Under the pieces are notes generated by a model that saw only the letters and a program-made list of their open reading frames with translations, made no database searches and was not told the origin of the DNA. 14,457 nucleotides of DNA from contig CAPYQR010000025.1 of the NCBI GenBank assembly GCA_948742005.1, positions 1-14,457 on the forward strand, in the 5' to 3' direction. The stretch's first letter is position 1, and each line of letters begins with the position of its first letter. The position numbers and the translations under genes are program-made. This DNA comes from an uncultured bacterium. GTDB lineage: Bacteria > Cyanobacteriota > Vampirovibrionia > Gastranaerophilales > Gastranaerophilaceae. Of the stretch, positions 1 through 6,400 are shown piece after piece.

Positions 1-1
1 T

Positions 2-385
2 ATTGATTTTGAATATGGATTTATAGAATTATTAAAAACAAAATCAGGCAAGGCAAGGAAAATTCCAATATCAGATAAATTATGGCAGGTATTAAACAAT
101 CAAAACAAAAATAATAAATATGTCTTTATAAATCCTGAAACAGGCTTACCTTATGTGGATATTAAAAAATCATTTAATAAAGCAAAAGAAGAAGCTGGAA
201 TTAAAGATTTCAGATTCCACGATTTAAGACATACAGTTGCAACTCGGCTGGTAGAGAAAGGCATAGATTTACTTGTAGTCATGGATATTTTAGGACACAC
301 AAATATAGAAACAACAATGAGATATGCACACCCAATACCAAAGAGAAAAAGTGAAGCAATATCAGTTCTTAATTCATATAATTAG
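2..385 (+). CDS. Tyrosine recombinase/phage-type integrase, C-terminal part (5' end outside window)
   Basis: This is the last 127 codons of a site-specific tyrosine recombinase, an enzyme that cuts and rejoins DNA to insert or excise a mobile element. The frame is open from the window edge, so a GTG at 155 is internal and not the real start. Seen motifs, in order: the beta-hairpin lysine region (TKSGKARKIP, nt 38-67), the HxxR box in FHDLRHT, then LGHTNIETTMRYAH, which supplies the last conserved histidine and the nucleophilic tyrosine. The first catalytic arginine lies upstream of the window. The gene ends 50 bp from the 3' end of a tRNA gene on the other strand, the usual position of an integrase at the end of a tRNA-integrated element. 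Its active-site residues look intact as far as they can be seen. Family assignment is firm; the identity of the element is unknown. Confidence 0.93.
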   Translation: MDFEYGFIELLKTKSGKARKIPISDKLWQVLNNQNKNNKYVFINPETGLPYVDIKKSFNKAKEEAGIKDFRFHDLRHTVATRLVEKGIDLLVVMDILGHTNIETTMRYAHPIPKRKSEAISVLNSYN

Positions 386-405
386 GATTTAATTCAAAAT
401 ATAAA

Positions 406-423
406 ATGGACACAGAATGGACA
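406..423 (+). repeat. Two direct ATGGACA repeats, candidate integrase arm-binding sites
   Basis: ATGGACA occurs at 406-412 and again at 417-423, exactly 11 bp apart (one helical turn), in the gap between the integrase stop codon and the tRNA 3' end. Short direct repeats in this place are typical of arm-type sites bound by the N-terminal domain of tyrosine recombinases. The repeats are seen; the function is inferred from position. Confidence 0.4.
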
Positions 424-435
424 TAAAATAAAAAA

Positions 436-509
436 TAGCTGGGAAGAGATTTGAACTCTTGACCTTTCGGGTATGAGCCGAACGCTCTCACCAACTGAGC
501 TACCCAGCC
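436..509 (-). tRNA. tRNA with CAU anticodon (elongator tRNA-Met; tRNA-Ile2 not excluded)
   Basis: Read on the minus strand, a complete 74-nt cloverleaf can be folded. The acceptor is GGCTGGG with CCCAGCT (one G-U pair at the top), the D arm is GCTC/GAGC with a 9-base loop, the anticodon arm is TTCGG-CTCATAC-CCGAA, the variable loop is AGGTC, and the T arm is AAGAG-TTCAAAT-CTCTT, followed by discriminator A. The anticodon is CAU. The anticodon stem lacks the three G-C pairs of an initiator tRNA, so this is an elongator-type Met tRNA, or an Ile2 tRNA whose C34 would be modified by TilS. CCA is not encoded, so CCA-adding enzyme would be needed. A T-rich run follows the 3' end on the minus strand. 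The integrase gene lies directly beyond the 3' end. Confidence 0.93.
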
Positions 510-556
510 ATCTATCTTTTTATTTAATTGTCAATTTTATGGTTTCGACCACATTT

Positions 557-595
557 GTATGAGCCGAACGCTCTAGCCAGCTGAGCTACCCAGCC
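557..595 (-). pseudogene. Truncated second copy of the CAU tRNA (5' half only)
   Basis: This 39-nt stretch matches the 5' part of the neighbouring tRNA at 36 of 39 positions: acceptor 5' strand, D arm, anticodon-stem 5' strand and loop through CTCATAC. All three differences fall in the D loop. Directly after the anticodon loop the similarity stops. The 3' strand of the anticodon stem (CCGAA) is replaced by AAATG, and no acceptor 3' strand follows before the intact tRNA begins about 47 bp later. A short GGTCG reminiscent of the variable loop remains at about 547-551. It cannot fold as a tRNA. It looks like a tRNA gene cut at its anticodon loop, a common recombination site for integrases, though a simple decayed duplicate is also possible. 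Confidence 0.75.
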
Positions 596-723
596 ATTTG
601 AAAATTCGTATAGCTATTTTCTCATAAAAAAAATTAAAATTCAAGCAAAATAATTTTATTTTATGGCAATTTTTTTATTTTACCGGTTTTATAAAATTAC
701 AAAGCCGGAGAAAGGTAAATATT

Positions 724-1983
724 TTGATTAATACAAAATTTCAACAAACTGCATTTTTAAATTCAACGATTAATTTTAACGATTACAGAAAAAACACCAA
801 TCCGCAAGCAAGCGGACAAATTCAAGCGCCTACAGGGACACAAGTTGTTCAAAAAGAAGAAAGTGTCAAACAAACCGCTCAAAACAATAAAAAAAATATA
901 ATTAAATGGCTTTTTGAACCAATTCCCGCAAAACAAACCCAAGTACAAGCACAGCCAAGCACAACGAATCGCGCACAGGCTATTTTAAAAGGAGGCATCT
1001 TAATTCTGACTTACGGCTGGTTATTTTTTATATTAAGAAATTCACTAAAACAAATGAATTCTTTTAGCCCCCTTGATGGAAAAAGCAATAATATCTGGCA
1101 AGATTTATCAAAGGCAATGTCCATAGATGAGCTTGCTTTGCCTGAGGTTCTTGTTAATACGGTTAATAATTTAAAAAACAAAATTTCTAATCCAATAGAA
1201 TTCTTAAACAAAGGAGGATTCAAAAAGAATTCTTCCGCTTTATTATACGGTCCTCCCGGAACAGGAAAAACAACATTTGCAAAAGCGATTGCAAAAGAAT
1301 TTCCTAATTCAAAATTTGCATCAATTGATTTAACCAGCCTGAAAGGAAGTCTTGTCGGCGAAACAGAAAGAGGCTTAAACTCTGCTGTTGACAACATTTG
1401 CAAATATGCTGACAAAAACAAAGAATCTAAAATTTTTGTTTTTATTGATGAAATTGATTCTTTTGCGGTTGAAGATAACGGCTCGCACAATCAAGACTAC
1501 ACAGCTTCCGTTTTAAATACACTTAAAATGTGTTTATCTGAAAAATTAGGCTCAAGGGATAATGTCTTTACTTTTGCTGCAACAAATATTGACATTGACC
1601 CGAATAAAGAAATTGTAAACTCTGGCAAAAAGCTCTCCAAACCAATTTTAGACAGATTTACAAACAGAATCAAAGTTGATAACCCAACAAAAGACCAATT
1701 TGTAGTTGCAATTTCAAATCATTACTCAAAATGTCCGCAAGTTGATGCTTGCCTTAAAAATCCAAGCAGCAAAGAAGTTCAAGAGCTCGCACAAAAACTG
1801 GCTGATAACAATTCGTCATTCAGAACTCTTGAAACCCTTTTTGACAATGCGGCCGCAAAAGCATGTGCCGAGAATAATAGCTTATCTTTTAAAAACATTA
1901 TGAATGCTTTAAAATCAATTGAACTTGCAGAAGATAAACTTAGCGGCAAATCTAACCCTATGGGCTTTCAATATCAGGCTTAA
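724..1983 (+). CDS. Membrane-anchored AAA+ ATPase
   Basis: This 419-residue protein has one AAA+ module that would use ATP hydrolysis to remodel or unfold a protein partner. Residues 1-85 are polar, Gln/Asn/Thr-rich and probably disordered. Residues 89-105 (KGGILILTYGWLFFILR) form one hydrophobic segment, so the ATPase is likely tethered to the inner membrane. The AAA domain begins near 135: Walker A GPPGTGKT at 176-183, Walker B FVFIDEID at 238-245, sensor-1 asparagine in AATN (285-288), and an arginine-finger-like DRF at 310-312. A C-terminal helical lid follows. The start is TTG, chosen because GGAGAAAGG sits 8 bases upstream and the frame has no better ATG. No protease domain is fused, so it is not FtsH. 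The substrate is unknown. The last 26 nt overlap the end of the convergent next gene. Confidence 0.85.
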   Translation: MINTKFQQTAFLNSTINFNDYRKNTNPQASGQIQAPTGTQVVQKEESVKQTAQNNKKNIIKWLFEPIPAKQTQVQAQPSTTNRAQAILKGGILILTYGWLFFILRNSLKQMNSFSPLDGKSNNIWQDLSKAMSIDELALPEVLVNTVNNLKNKISNPIEFLNKGGFKKNSSALLYGPPGTGKTTFAKAIAKEFPNSKFASIDLTSLKGSLVGETERGLNSAVDNICKYADKNKESKIFVFIDEIDSFAVEDNGSHNQDYTASVLNTLKMCLSEKLGSRDNVFTFAATNIDIDPNKEIVNSGKKLSKPILDRFTNRIKVDNPTKDQFVVAISNHYSKCPQVDACLKNPSSKEVQELAQKLADNNSSFRTLETLFDNAAAKACAENNSLSFKNIMNALKSIELAEDKLSGKSNPMGFQYQA

Positions 1984-3481
1984 CTAAAGTTTTAATATAG
2001 TTGTCAAATTCTTCCTTATTTTTTAAAATTTCATCAGCGCCTGAATGTTTAAAATTATTAAGAGCCAAAGCACTGTCGTCGTTTTTTGAAATAATTGCAA
2101 TAGTTTCAATATTTGAATTTTTTGCATTAATAATATCCACAACCTGACTTGATAAAAGTTTTGGTCTGTTTAAATAAGGACAGCTTGAAAGAGTTTTTTG
2201 CAAAGGATTAATATTTTCCATTCTAACATCATCATATGTCACAATTGAAGTAAAAAATTTTTCAACTCCTGTTTTATAAAGAGCAAAATTTGAATCTATT
2301 GAATTTTTGGTGGTAGAAATTGCCAAGGTATAAGTTTTTGAAAGATTTTTTAATATTTCATAAGGAATTAATAATTTTTCCCCATCTTCAAAAATTACAT
2401 CATCCAAAGAAAAAATTAAAAGCTCTTGTTTTTTAAATATCTCTAAAAGATACCTGACGCCGCTTATTTTTGGGATTGTTATTCTTAAATGGTTTGAAAG
2501 GGGAGAATTTTTAGGGTATTTTTTAACAATTACACCGTTTTTCTTTAATTTGTTAAAATAGAATTCGCAATGCACACCAAAATCACACAAGACAAAATTC
2601 CCGCCCGAAGGGTAGATTTTGTATTGCATTTTTTCAAATTCTTGTACAAAAAACTTCCGCGCAAGCGCATTTTTATTAATAACTTCATCAATATGTTTAT
2701 TGTCATTCAATGCGTTATAAAGACAATGAAGCGATGCAGCATTAACACAGTTTGTACTTCTTAATTTTTTAATATTAAAAATCACATTACTGTTTGCAAT
2801 AATAATTGCTGTTTTAAAACCCGCAAGTGCGTAATCATAAGAAAAAGATTTAATAAAAACAATGTTTTCAATTTCTCGAACTAAATTAAAATAATCTTGA
2901 ATATCGACATTCTGTGCGAATAAAATATATGATAAATCAACAATAAATAATGTTTTAGAATTTATTTTAGCCAGAAGCTCAATTTCATAAGGCGAAACAA
3001 CACTTCCCGTTTCAAAATCAGGATTTGTTAAATAAAGAATTTTAATGTCTTTGTTTTGATTTAAATAATTTTTAATTTCATCAAAGTCGAATCTAAAATC
3101 ATTAAACTCAAACAATTCAGCATTTGCGCCTGAAAGATTTGAATAAATAAGAAGTTGATTTGATAAAAAAGACAAAGAGAGCAGTTTTTCATTTTTATCC
3201 AAATATACATCTAAAATTAATTTCAAAGCATCGTTTGAATCATTTGCAAAAAAAATATTATCGTATCTCACATTAAAAAAAGATGAGATTTTTTCTTTGT
3301 AAATATTTTCACCCGAAAAATTTGAAATTTCTTTACGATTGATTAATCTTAATGTATTAATAACATAATCCGAACAACCGTAAGGGTTTTCGTTTTTATC
3401 AAGTTTTAATCTCCAGTTGGATTCGGTTTCTAAAATATCTTCAAAAAAAAGATTATCAATTGATGGCTTTGGTTTAATCAT
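1958..3481 (-). CDS. Fused HisC-like aminotransferase fold plus HAD-like domain, both apparently catalytically dead
   Basis: This 507-residue protein joins two folds. Residues 1-350 follow histidinol-phosphate aminotransferase (HisC/CobD type): NENPYG at 30-35, ANDSNDAL at 79-86, NPDFETG at 153-159, Asp182, and the phosphate-binding-like LRITIP at 332-337. The segment aligning with the PLP-lysine loop (usually TFSKAFGLAGLR) reads SFSYDYALAGFK, so the Schiff-base lysine is Tyr215. Residues 353-495 resemble a HAD phosphatase, but motif I reads FSLDDV with Ser358 in place of the nucleophilic Asp, and motif IV reads KNDD where GDxxxD is expected. Motif II (Ser/Thr near 389-391) and IVTYDDV remain. 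HisC and a HAD histidinol-phosphatase act in successive histidine steps, so an ancestral bifunctional enzyme is conceivable, but catalysis by this copy is doubtful. It may be a binding or scaffold protein. Its end overlaps the convergent AAA+ gene. Confidence 0.75.
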   Translation of the reverse strand: MIKPKPSIDNLFFEDILETESNWRLKLDKNENPYGCSDYVINTLRLINRKEISNFSGENIYKEKISSFFNVRYDNIFFANDSNDALKLILDVYLDKNEKLLSLSFLSNQLLIYSNLSGANAELFEFNDFRFDFDEIKNYLNQNKDIKILYLTNPDFETGSVVSPYEIELLAKINSKTLFIVDLSYILFAQNVDIQDYFNLVREIENIVFIKSFSYDYALAGFKTAIIIANSNVIFNIKKLRSTNCVNAASLHCLYNALNDNKHIDEVINKNALARKFFVQEFEKMQYKIYPSGGNFVLCDFGVHCEFYFNKLKKNGVIVKKYPKNSPLSNHLRITIPKISGVRYLLEIFKKQELLIFSLDDVIFEDGEKLLIPYEILKNLSKTYTLAISTTKNSIDSNFALYKTGVEKFFTSIVTYDDVRMENINPLQKTLSSCPYLNRPKLLSSQVVDIINAKNSNIETIAIISKNDDSALALNNFKHSGADEILKNKEEFDNYIKTLVKPDIESP

Positions 3482-3487
3482 AGAAAA

Positions 3488-3493
3488 ATTATA
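3488..3493 (-). promoter_or_regulatory. TATAAT box close to the start codon of the HisC/HAD fusion gene
   Basis: On the minus strand a perfect TATAAT sits six bases before the ATG at 3481, and no Shine-Dalgarno sequence is present. A transcript from this box would begin at or next to the ATG and be leaderless. No good -35 lies at 16-18 bp. The upstream gene ends only 37 bp away, so the gene could also be read through from there. Confidence 0.35.
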
Positions 3494-3518
3494 CTATGAA
3501 ATTAATATCAAGCATACA

Positions 3519-4319
3519 TTACTTTGTTGCATAATATTCTTTTAATTTAACTTCAATCCTAACATTTGCAAGCTCAATATCATCATAATCAACATAATCA
3601 AGCTGGAAAAGGTTTCTTCCTGTTTTAATCACAAGTTCATTATTTTCTTTTAAAATGCTATTTGGAATCACAAATTCAAAATTATCCCCATTAACATCCA
3701 AAAGCCCGATTTTATTTCCGTTAACAAAAACTTCAGCAGGGCTTGAATATACTTTTGCAATTTTATTTTGACCCATCATTTTTGCCTTTTTAGTATCCAA
3801 GCCGATAACCGTGCCTATTTTTACTACAACTGCTTGTTTTGCGCCTGTTTTTGGACGTTTGAATTCTCTTGCCAAATATGCCCCTTCTGCATTTTGCCTA
3901 AAATCCGTACTGTTTGCGCTGTTATCAGAAAACATATTGTCCCCCAGATGAATCAAGCCTTGCGTAATCTGCAAATCAAACGGGTTTGTTTTTTCAATTC
4001 CAAGTTTTAGGGGGCTGTTTATAACGTTTTTATCAACAGTTAAAGAAAAATCCTTATACCCGTCTTTTTGAACAAATAAAACAGTTTCCTGATTTAAATC
4101 AACATTAAGCTGAAAGACGCCGTTTTTATCTGAATAGGTAGTAAAATGCGCTTCAGGGATTGAAATTTTAGCGTTTGAAATTCCATTTTGGGTTTTAGAA
4201 TCAATAATTTTATTTTTCAAATTAATATCATCATGATTAATTTTTCCCGAAATAACTTCGCCAAAAGCTAAAGGAATTAATGTTGAATAAATCAATAAAA
4301 CTGCAAATATTTTTTTCAT
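3519..4319 (-). CDS. Secreted protein with carboxypeptidase-regulatory-like beta-sandwich domain
   Basis: This 266-residue protein begins with a clear signal peptide: MKK, a hydrophobic stretch to about residue 18, and likely cleavage near AFG-EV at 20. Residues 35-108 fit the carboxypeptidase-regulatory-like fold: a glycine turn in TQNGISNAKISI, then FTTYSDKNGVFQLNV and VFVQKDGYKDF-like strands, ending in LKLGIEK. This is a non-catalytic domain common in surface and envelope proteins. The C-terminal half has strands such as PAEVFVNGNKIG and ends IKTGRNLFQLDYVDYDDIELANVRIEV, which resembles a jelly-roll, galactose-binding-like module, although no sugar site can be proved. No enzymatic motif is visible. 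The start is supported by AGAGG five bases upstream of the ATG. It lies downstream of the LysM gene on the same strand, suggesting an envelope role. Family fold is moderately sure; function is unknown. Confidence 0.7.
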   Translation of the reverse strand: MKKIFAVLLIYSTLIPLAFGEVISGKINHDDINLKNKIIDSKTQNGISNAKISIPEAHFTTYSDKNGVFQLNVDLNQETVLFVQKDGYKDFSLTVDKNVINSPLKLGIEKTNPFDLQITQGLIHLGDNMFSDNSANSTDFRQNAEGAYLAREFKRPKTGAKQAVVVKIGTVIGLDTKKAKMMGQNKIAKVYSSPAEVFVNGNKIGLLDVNGDNFEFVIPNSILKENNELVIKTGRNLFQLDYVDYDDIELANVRIEVKLKEYYATK

Positions 4320-4381
4320 TTTAACCTCTTTTATAAGGTTTTAAATGATTTTTGCGTTTTAAACATTGCCTGAAAATTTAA

Positions 4382-4411
4382 TAAGAAATTATATTATTGT
4401 TTAATTTCTTA
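4382..4411 (-). terminator. Perfect 10-bp inverted repeat overlapping the LysM gene stop codon
   Basis: TAAGAAATTA at 4382-4391 and TAATTTCTTA at 4402-4411 are exact inverted copies with a 10-base loop. The arm nearest the LysM gene includes its TAA stop. In RNA it would make an all-A/U-rich hairpin followed by a U-rich stretch, so it could be a weak terminator or an mRNA end protector. A TATAAT (4388-4393, minus strand) overlaps the loop and could instead be the -10 box of the downstream secreted-protein gene. The repeat is certain; its function is not. Confidence 0.35.
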
Positions 4412-4999
4412 TCTTTCTTGAGAAACGGGAATAATTAACTCCTGTCCGATTTTCAATCCTGCAGGATTTGTGATGTTATTTATTCTCATGATTTCTTGGA
4501 TTTTTGCTTCGTTATATTTACCGTAATAACGATACGCAATTCCGTTAATTGTATCGCCGGATTTAATTATATATTTTTCTTCCGTATAAGTTGTTGTGCC
4601 GGCAGGTGCGCTATTTTCTTCAAGTCTTTCAACGCCTGCAGGAGCAGCTGCTTCTTGCGGAGCTTTGTCGCGATTTTTCTCGGGTTTAGGATTAATTGAT
4701 GAAACAGACACAATTAAAATTATGCAAGACATAAATAAAACGCCCGCAATAAAACCAATCATCAAGTAAACCGCAGGAGATTTATGATGAACTGTTTTTG
4801 CGGCGGTATGAATTTTATGGATACCTTTTTGTGCACCACCCCATAATAAATCTAATTCTTTAGATTTGGTATTTCTTTGATAAGAATTAATTGATTGAAC
4901 TTTTTGTTTATTTTTATCAACAACTCTGCTTATGCTTGCTAAAACTCCCATTTTTTCACGGGTTAAGCTTGACCTGTGTAGTGTTGAACCTTTCATCAT
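4409..4999 (-). CDS. Membrane-anchored LysM domain protein
   Basis: This 196-residue protein probably binds peptidoglycan or another glycan. Residues 1-75 are basic and polar and are likely cytoplasmic. Residues 76-100 (SPAVYLMIGFIAGVLFMSC onward) form one transmembrane helix. Residues 102-140 are an Ala/Pro/Glu-rich linker. Residues 142-191 are a single LysM domain: YIIKSGDT, a GIAYRYYGKYNEA helix, IMRINNI, then LKIGQELIIPV. The protein would sit in the inner membrane with its LysM domain facing the wall, which suits a cell-wall tether or septation-type protein; no hydrolase domain is attached. Two ATGs begin the frame; the first is taken because AAGG lies about seven bases upstream. A fair promoter lies 30-58 bases upstream of the start. 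Confidence 0.85.
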   Translation of the reverse strand: MMKGSTLHRSSLTREKMGVLASISRVVDKNKQKVQSINSYQRNTKSKELDLLWGGAQKGIHKIHTAAKTVHHKSPAVYLMIGFIAGVLFMSCIILIVSVSSINPKPEKNRDKAPQEAAAPAGVERLEENSAPAGTTTYTEEKYIIKSGDTINGIAYRYYGKYNEAKIQEIMRINNITNPAGLKIGQELIIPVSQER

Positions 5000-5028
5000 A
5001 TTTTTACCTTAATTATTGTGTTAATTTA

Positions 5029-5057
5029 ATGGTATAAAGAACATATTTCGCGGTCAA
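5029..5057 (-). promoter_or_regulatory. Candidate sigma-70 promoter of the LysM gene
   Basis: On the minus strand TTGACC (5052-5057) is followed, after 17 bp, by TACCAT (5029-5034), or after 15 bp by TATACC (5031-5036). Transcription would begin near 5022, giving a leader of about 22 bases that contains the AAGG ribosome site. This is a sequence match only. Confidence 0.45.
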
Positions 5058-5084
5058 GCAAAGCAGGGCAAGTGTAAAGTTTTA

Positions 5085-5645
5085 TTAAATGTTATGCTCC
5101 ACCTCATCCCAGGCACAATTAAACATGGCGTTAATCAAACCTTGATTTTTTTCAATATTAAATCCGCCTGATTTCAAATATTCAATCATTCTTTTTTTCC
5201 ACATTTCAAATAAATCTTTTTTAGACATGTTCAGTGCTTCGCCAATGTTTTTTAATTCCATAAAATCAATTTGAATCGGACGCGCACCGCGAAGAATATC
5301 AACAAGTTCCAATCTTTTTTTTCTTTCAAACATCTGTAAAAATTCCAGTGTTGATAATTTGTTAAATTTTATTAAATCTTTTAACATTAAAAGATTTTCA
5401 CTATAACTTACAACATCTGAAGGAATTTGATATTCCTGAAAATCCTCAGGATTAATATCCATGACTGTTGCAATACGTTCTAAAGTTATAGACCGTGTTG
5501 AAAAAGGCACATTTTCATCTATTAAATTATACACGTAAGACAAGGTTACACCAATCATTTGCGCAAACTCTTTTTTGTGAAGATTATTATTTTCTAAAAA
5601 TTCTAAAACCATCTTTGAACTTTTATTGTTAATATTATTTTTCAT
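5085..5645 (-). CDS. XRE-family helix-turn-helix regulator, probably with a second degenerate HTH
   Basis: This 186-residue protein has an N-terminal Cro/C1-type domain at about residues 11-71. The recognition region is KKEFAQMIGVTLSYVYNLID (24-43), followed by RSITLERIATVMDINPEDF, the usual last helices of this fold. Residues 98-149 repeat the pattern loosely (TLEFLQMF, then a charged break, then LKNIGEALNMSKKDLFEMW), so a second XRE-like domain is likely. No metal, ligand or protease domain follows. The ATG has a poorly placed ribosome site: GGAG lies 14 bases upstream. A second in-frame ATG (residue 12) has none, so the first is kept. It is divergent from pth across a 132-bp gap and probably controls its own or neighbouring genes, including the LysM gene downstream on the same strand. 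Targets are unknown. Confidence 0.82.
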   Translation of the reverse strand: MKNNINNKSSKMVLEFLENNNLHKKEFAQMIGVTLSYVYNLIDENVPFSTRSITLERIATVMDINPEDFQEYQIPSDVVSYSENLLMLKDLIKFNKLSTLEFLQMFERKKRLELVDILRGARPIQIDFMELKNIGEALNMSKKDLFEMWKKRMIEYLKSGGFNIEKNQGLINAMFNCAWDEVEHNI

Positions 5646-5777
5646 TAATATTGATTTTACTCCGTTTGTTGTGCTATTTTACAAATAACCTTTTTTTAAC
5701 TATTTTCAAATTACCAACAAAGACAAATATCAAAGATTAATTTAAATAAACATTAAAATTTGAATCGGAAAATTAAA
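5646..5777. promoter_or_regulatory. Divergent intergenic region between the XRE regulator and pth
   Basis: These 132 bp separate two divergent genes and must hold promoters for both. I see AT-rich runs and a GGAG on the minus strand at 5660-5663, but no promoter pair with convincing spacing and no clear palindromic operator. Confidence 0.4.
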
Positions 5778-6332
5778 ATGAAAGCATTAATCGGACTTGG
5801 AAATCCTGAAATTAAATATAAAACAACCCGCCACAACACAGGTTTTTTAATCATGGATGAAATTTTAAAAAACCATGGGGTTTCACTAAGTGATAAATTT
5901 AATTCGTTTTTCGGCAAAAAAGGTGATATTTTATATCTTCTTCCAAAAACTTATATGAATTTATCAGGAAGAGCAGTCATTGAATTAATGAATTTTTATA
6001 AACTCAAAAACAGTGACATTTTGGTTATTTATGACGATGCAACAATTGAATTTGGAACATTTCGTTTGAAAAAAAACGGATCATTTGGCGGACATAACGG
6101 AATTAAATCAATCATCAAATGCTTGGGCAGCGATGTTTTTGACAGACTAAAAGTCGGTGTTGGCCCTGTTCCTGAAAATGTTCCTATTGATAGTTTTGTT
6201 TTGGGAAATTTTAGCAATATTGAACTTGAAAAGATTAAAAAAATGAGCTCAATTGCTCTTGATTTAGTGGATTGCTGGATAAAAGAGGGAATTGAAAAAG
6301 CTCAAAACAAATTTAATAAAAAAATTATCTAA
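5778..6332 (+). CDS. pth: Peptidyl-tRNA hydrolase
   Basis: This enzyme (184 residues, a normal length) cleaves the ester bond of peptidyl-tRNAs that drop off ribosomes, recycling tRNA in the cytoplasm. Seen motifs: GLGNPEIKY at 6-14 (the family usually has GNPG, so Gly is Glu here), TRHNTGF at 17-23 with the catalytic His19, YMNLSG in the middle, VIYDDATIEFG with the conserved acidic pair, and GSFGGHNGIKSI with the substrate-binding Asn. Lys/Arg residues in RLKKNG contact the tRNA. I choose the ATG at 5778, because the family starts M-K-x-hydrophobic-x-G-L-G-N directly. An in-frame TTG at 5760 would add six residues and has no better ribosome site. It is divergent from the XRE regulator and lies upstream of two unknown genes with a 68-bp gap. 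The call is secure. Confidence 0.95.
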   Translation: MKALIGLGNPEIKYKTTRHNTGFLIMDEILKNHGVSLSDKFNSFFGKKGDILYLLPKTYMNLSGRAVIELMNFYKLKNSDILVIYDDATIEFGTFRLKKNGSFGGHNGIKSIIKCLGSDVFDRLKVGVGPVPENVPIDSFVLGNFSNIELEKIKKMSSIALDLVDCWIKEGIEKAQNKFNKKII

Positions 6333-6400
6333 ATAAATAGCAAAAATTTTTTTTCACATGTTTATAAACAATACAATGTTTTGAAAGGCACAACAAACAG

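Noticed and set aside
155..385. GTG at 155 as the start of a short integrase-like gene
   Set aside because: The frame is open to the window edge and encodes the conserved lysine hairpin upstream of it.
386..435. Intrinsic terminator after the integrase gene
   Set aside because: No stem can be formed; only the ATGGACA direct repeats and A-rich sequence are present.
1011..1490. Minus-strand ORF of 159 codons inside the AAA+ gene
   Set aside because: It is antisense to the conserved Walker motifs and has no recognisable protein features.
5760..5777. TTG at 5760 as the start of pth
   Set aside because: It adds six residues not found in the family, whose N-terminus begins right at the ATG at 5778, and no ribosome site favours it.
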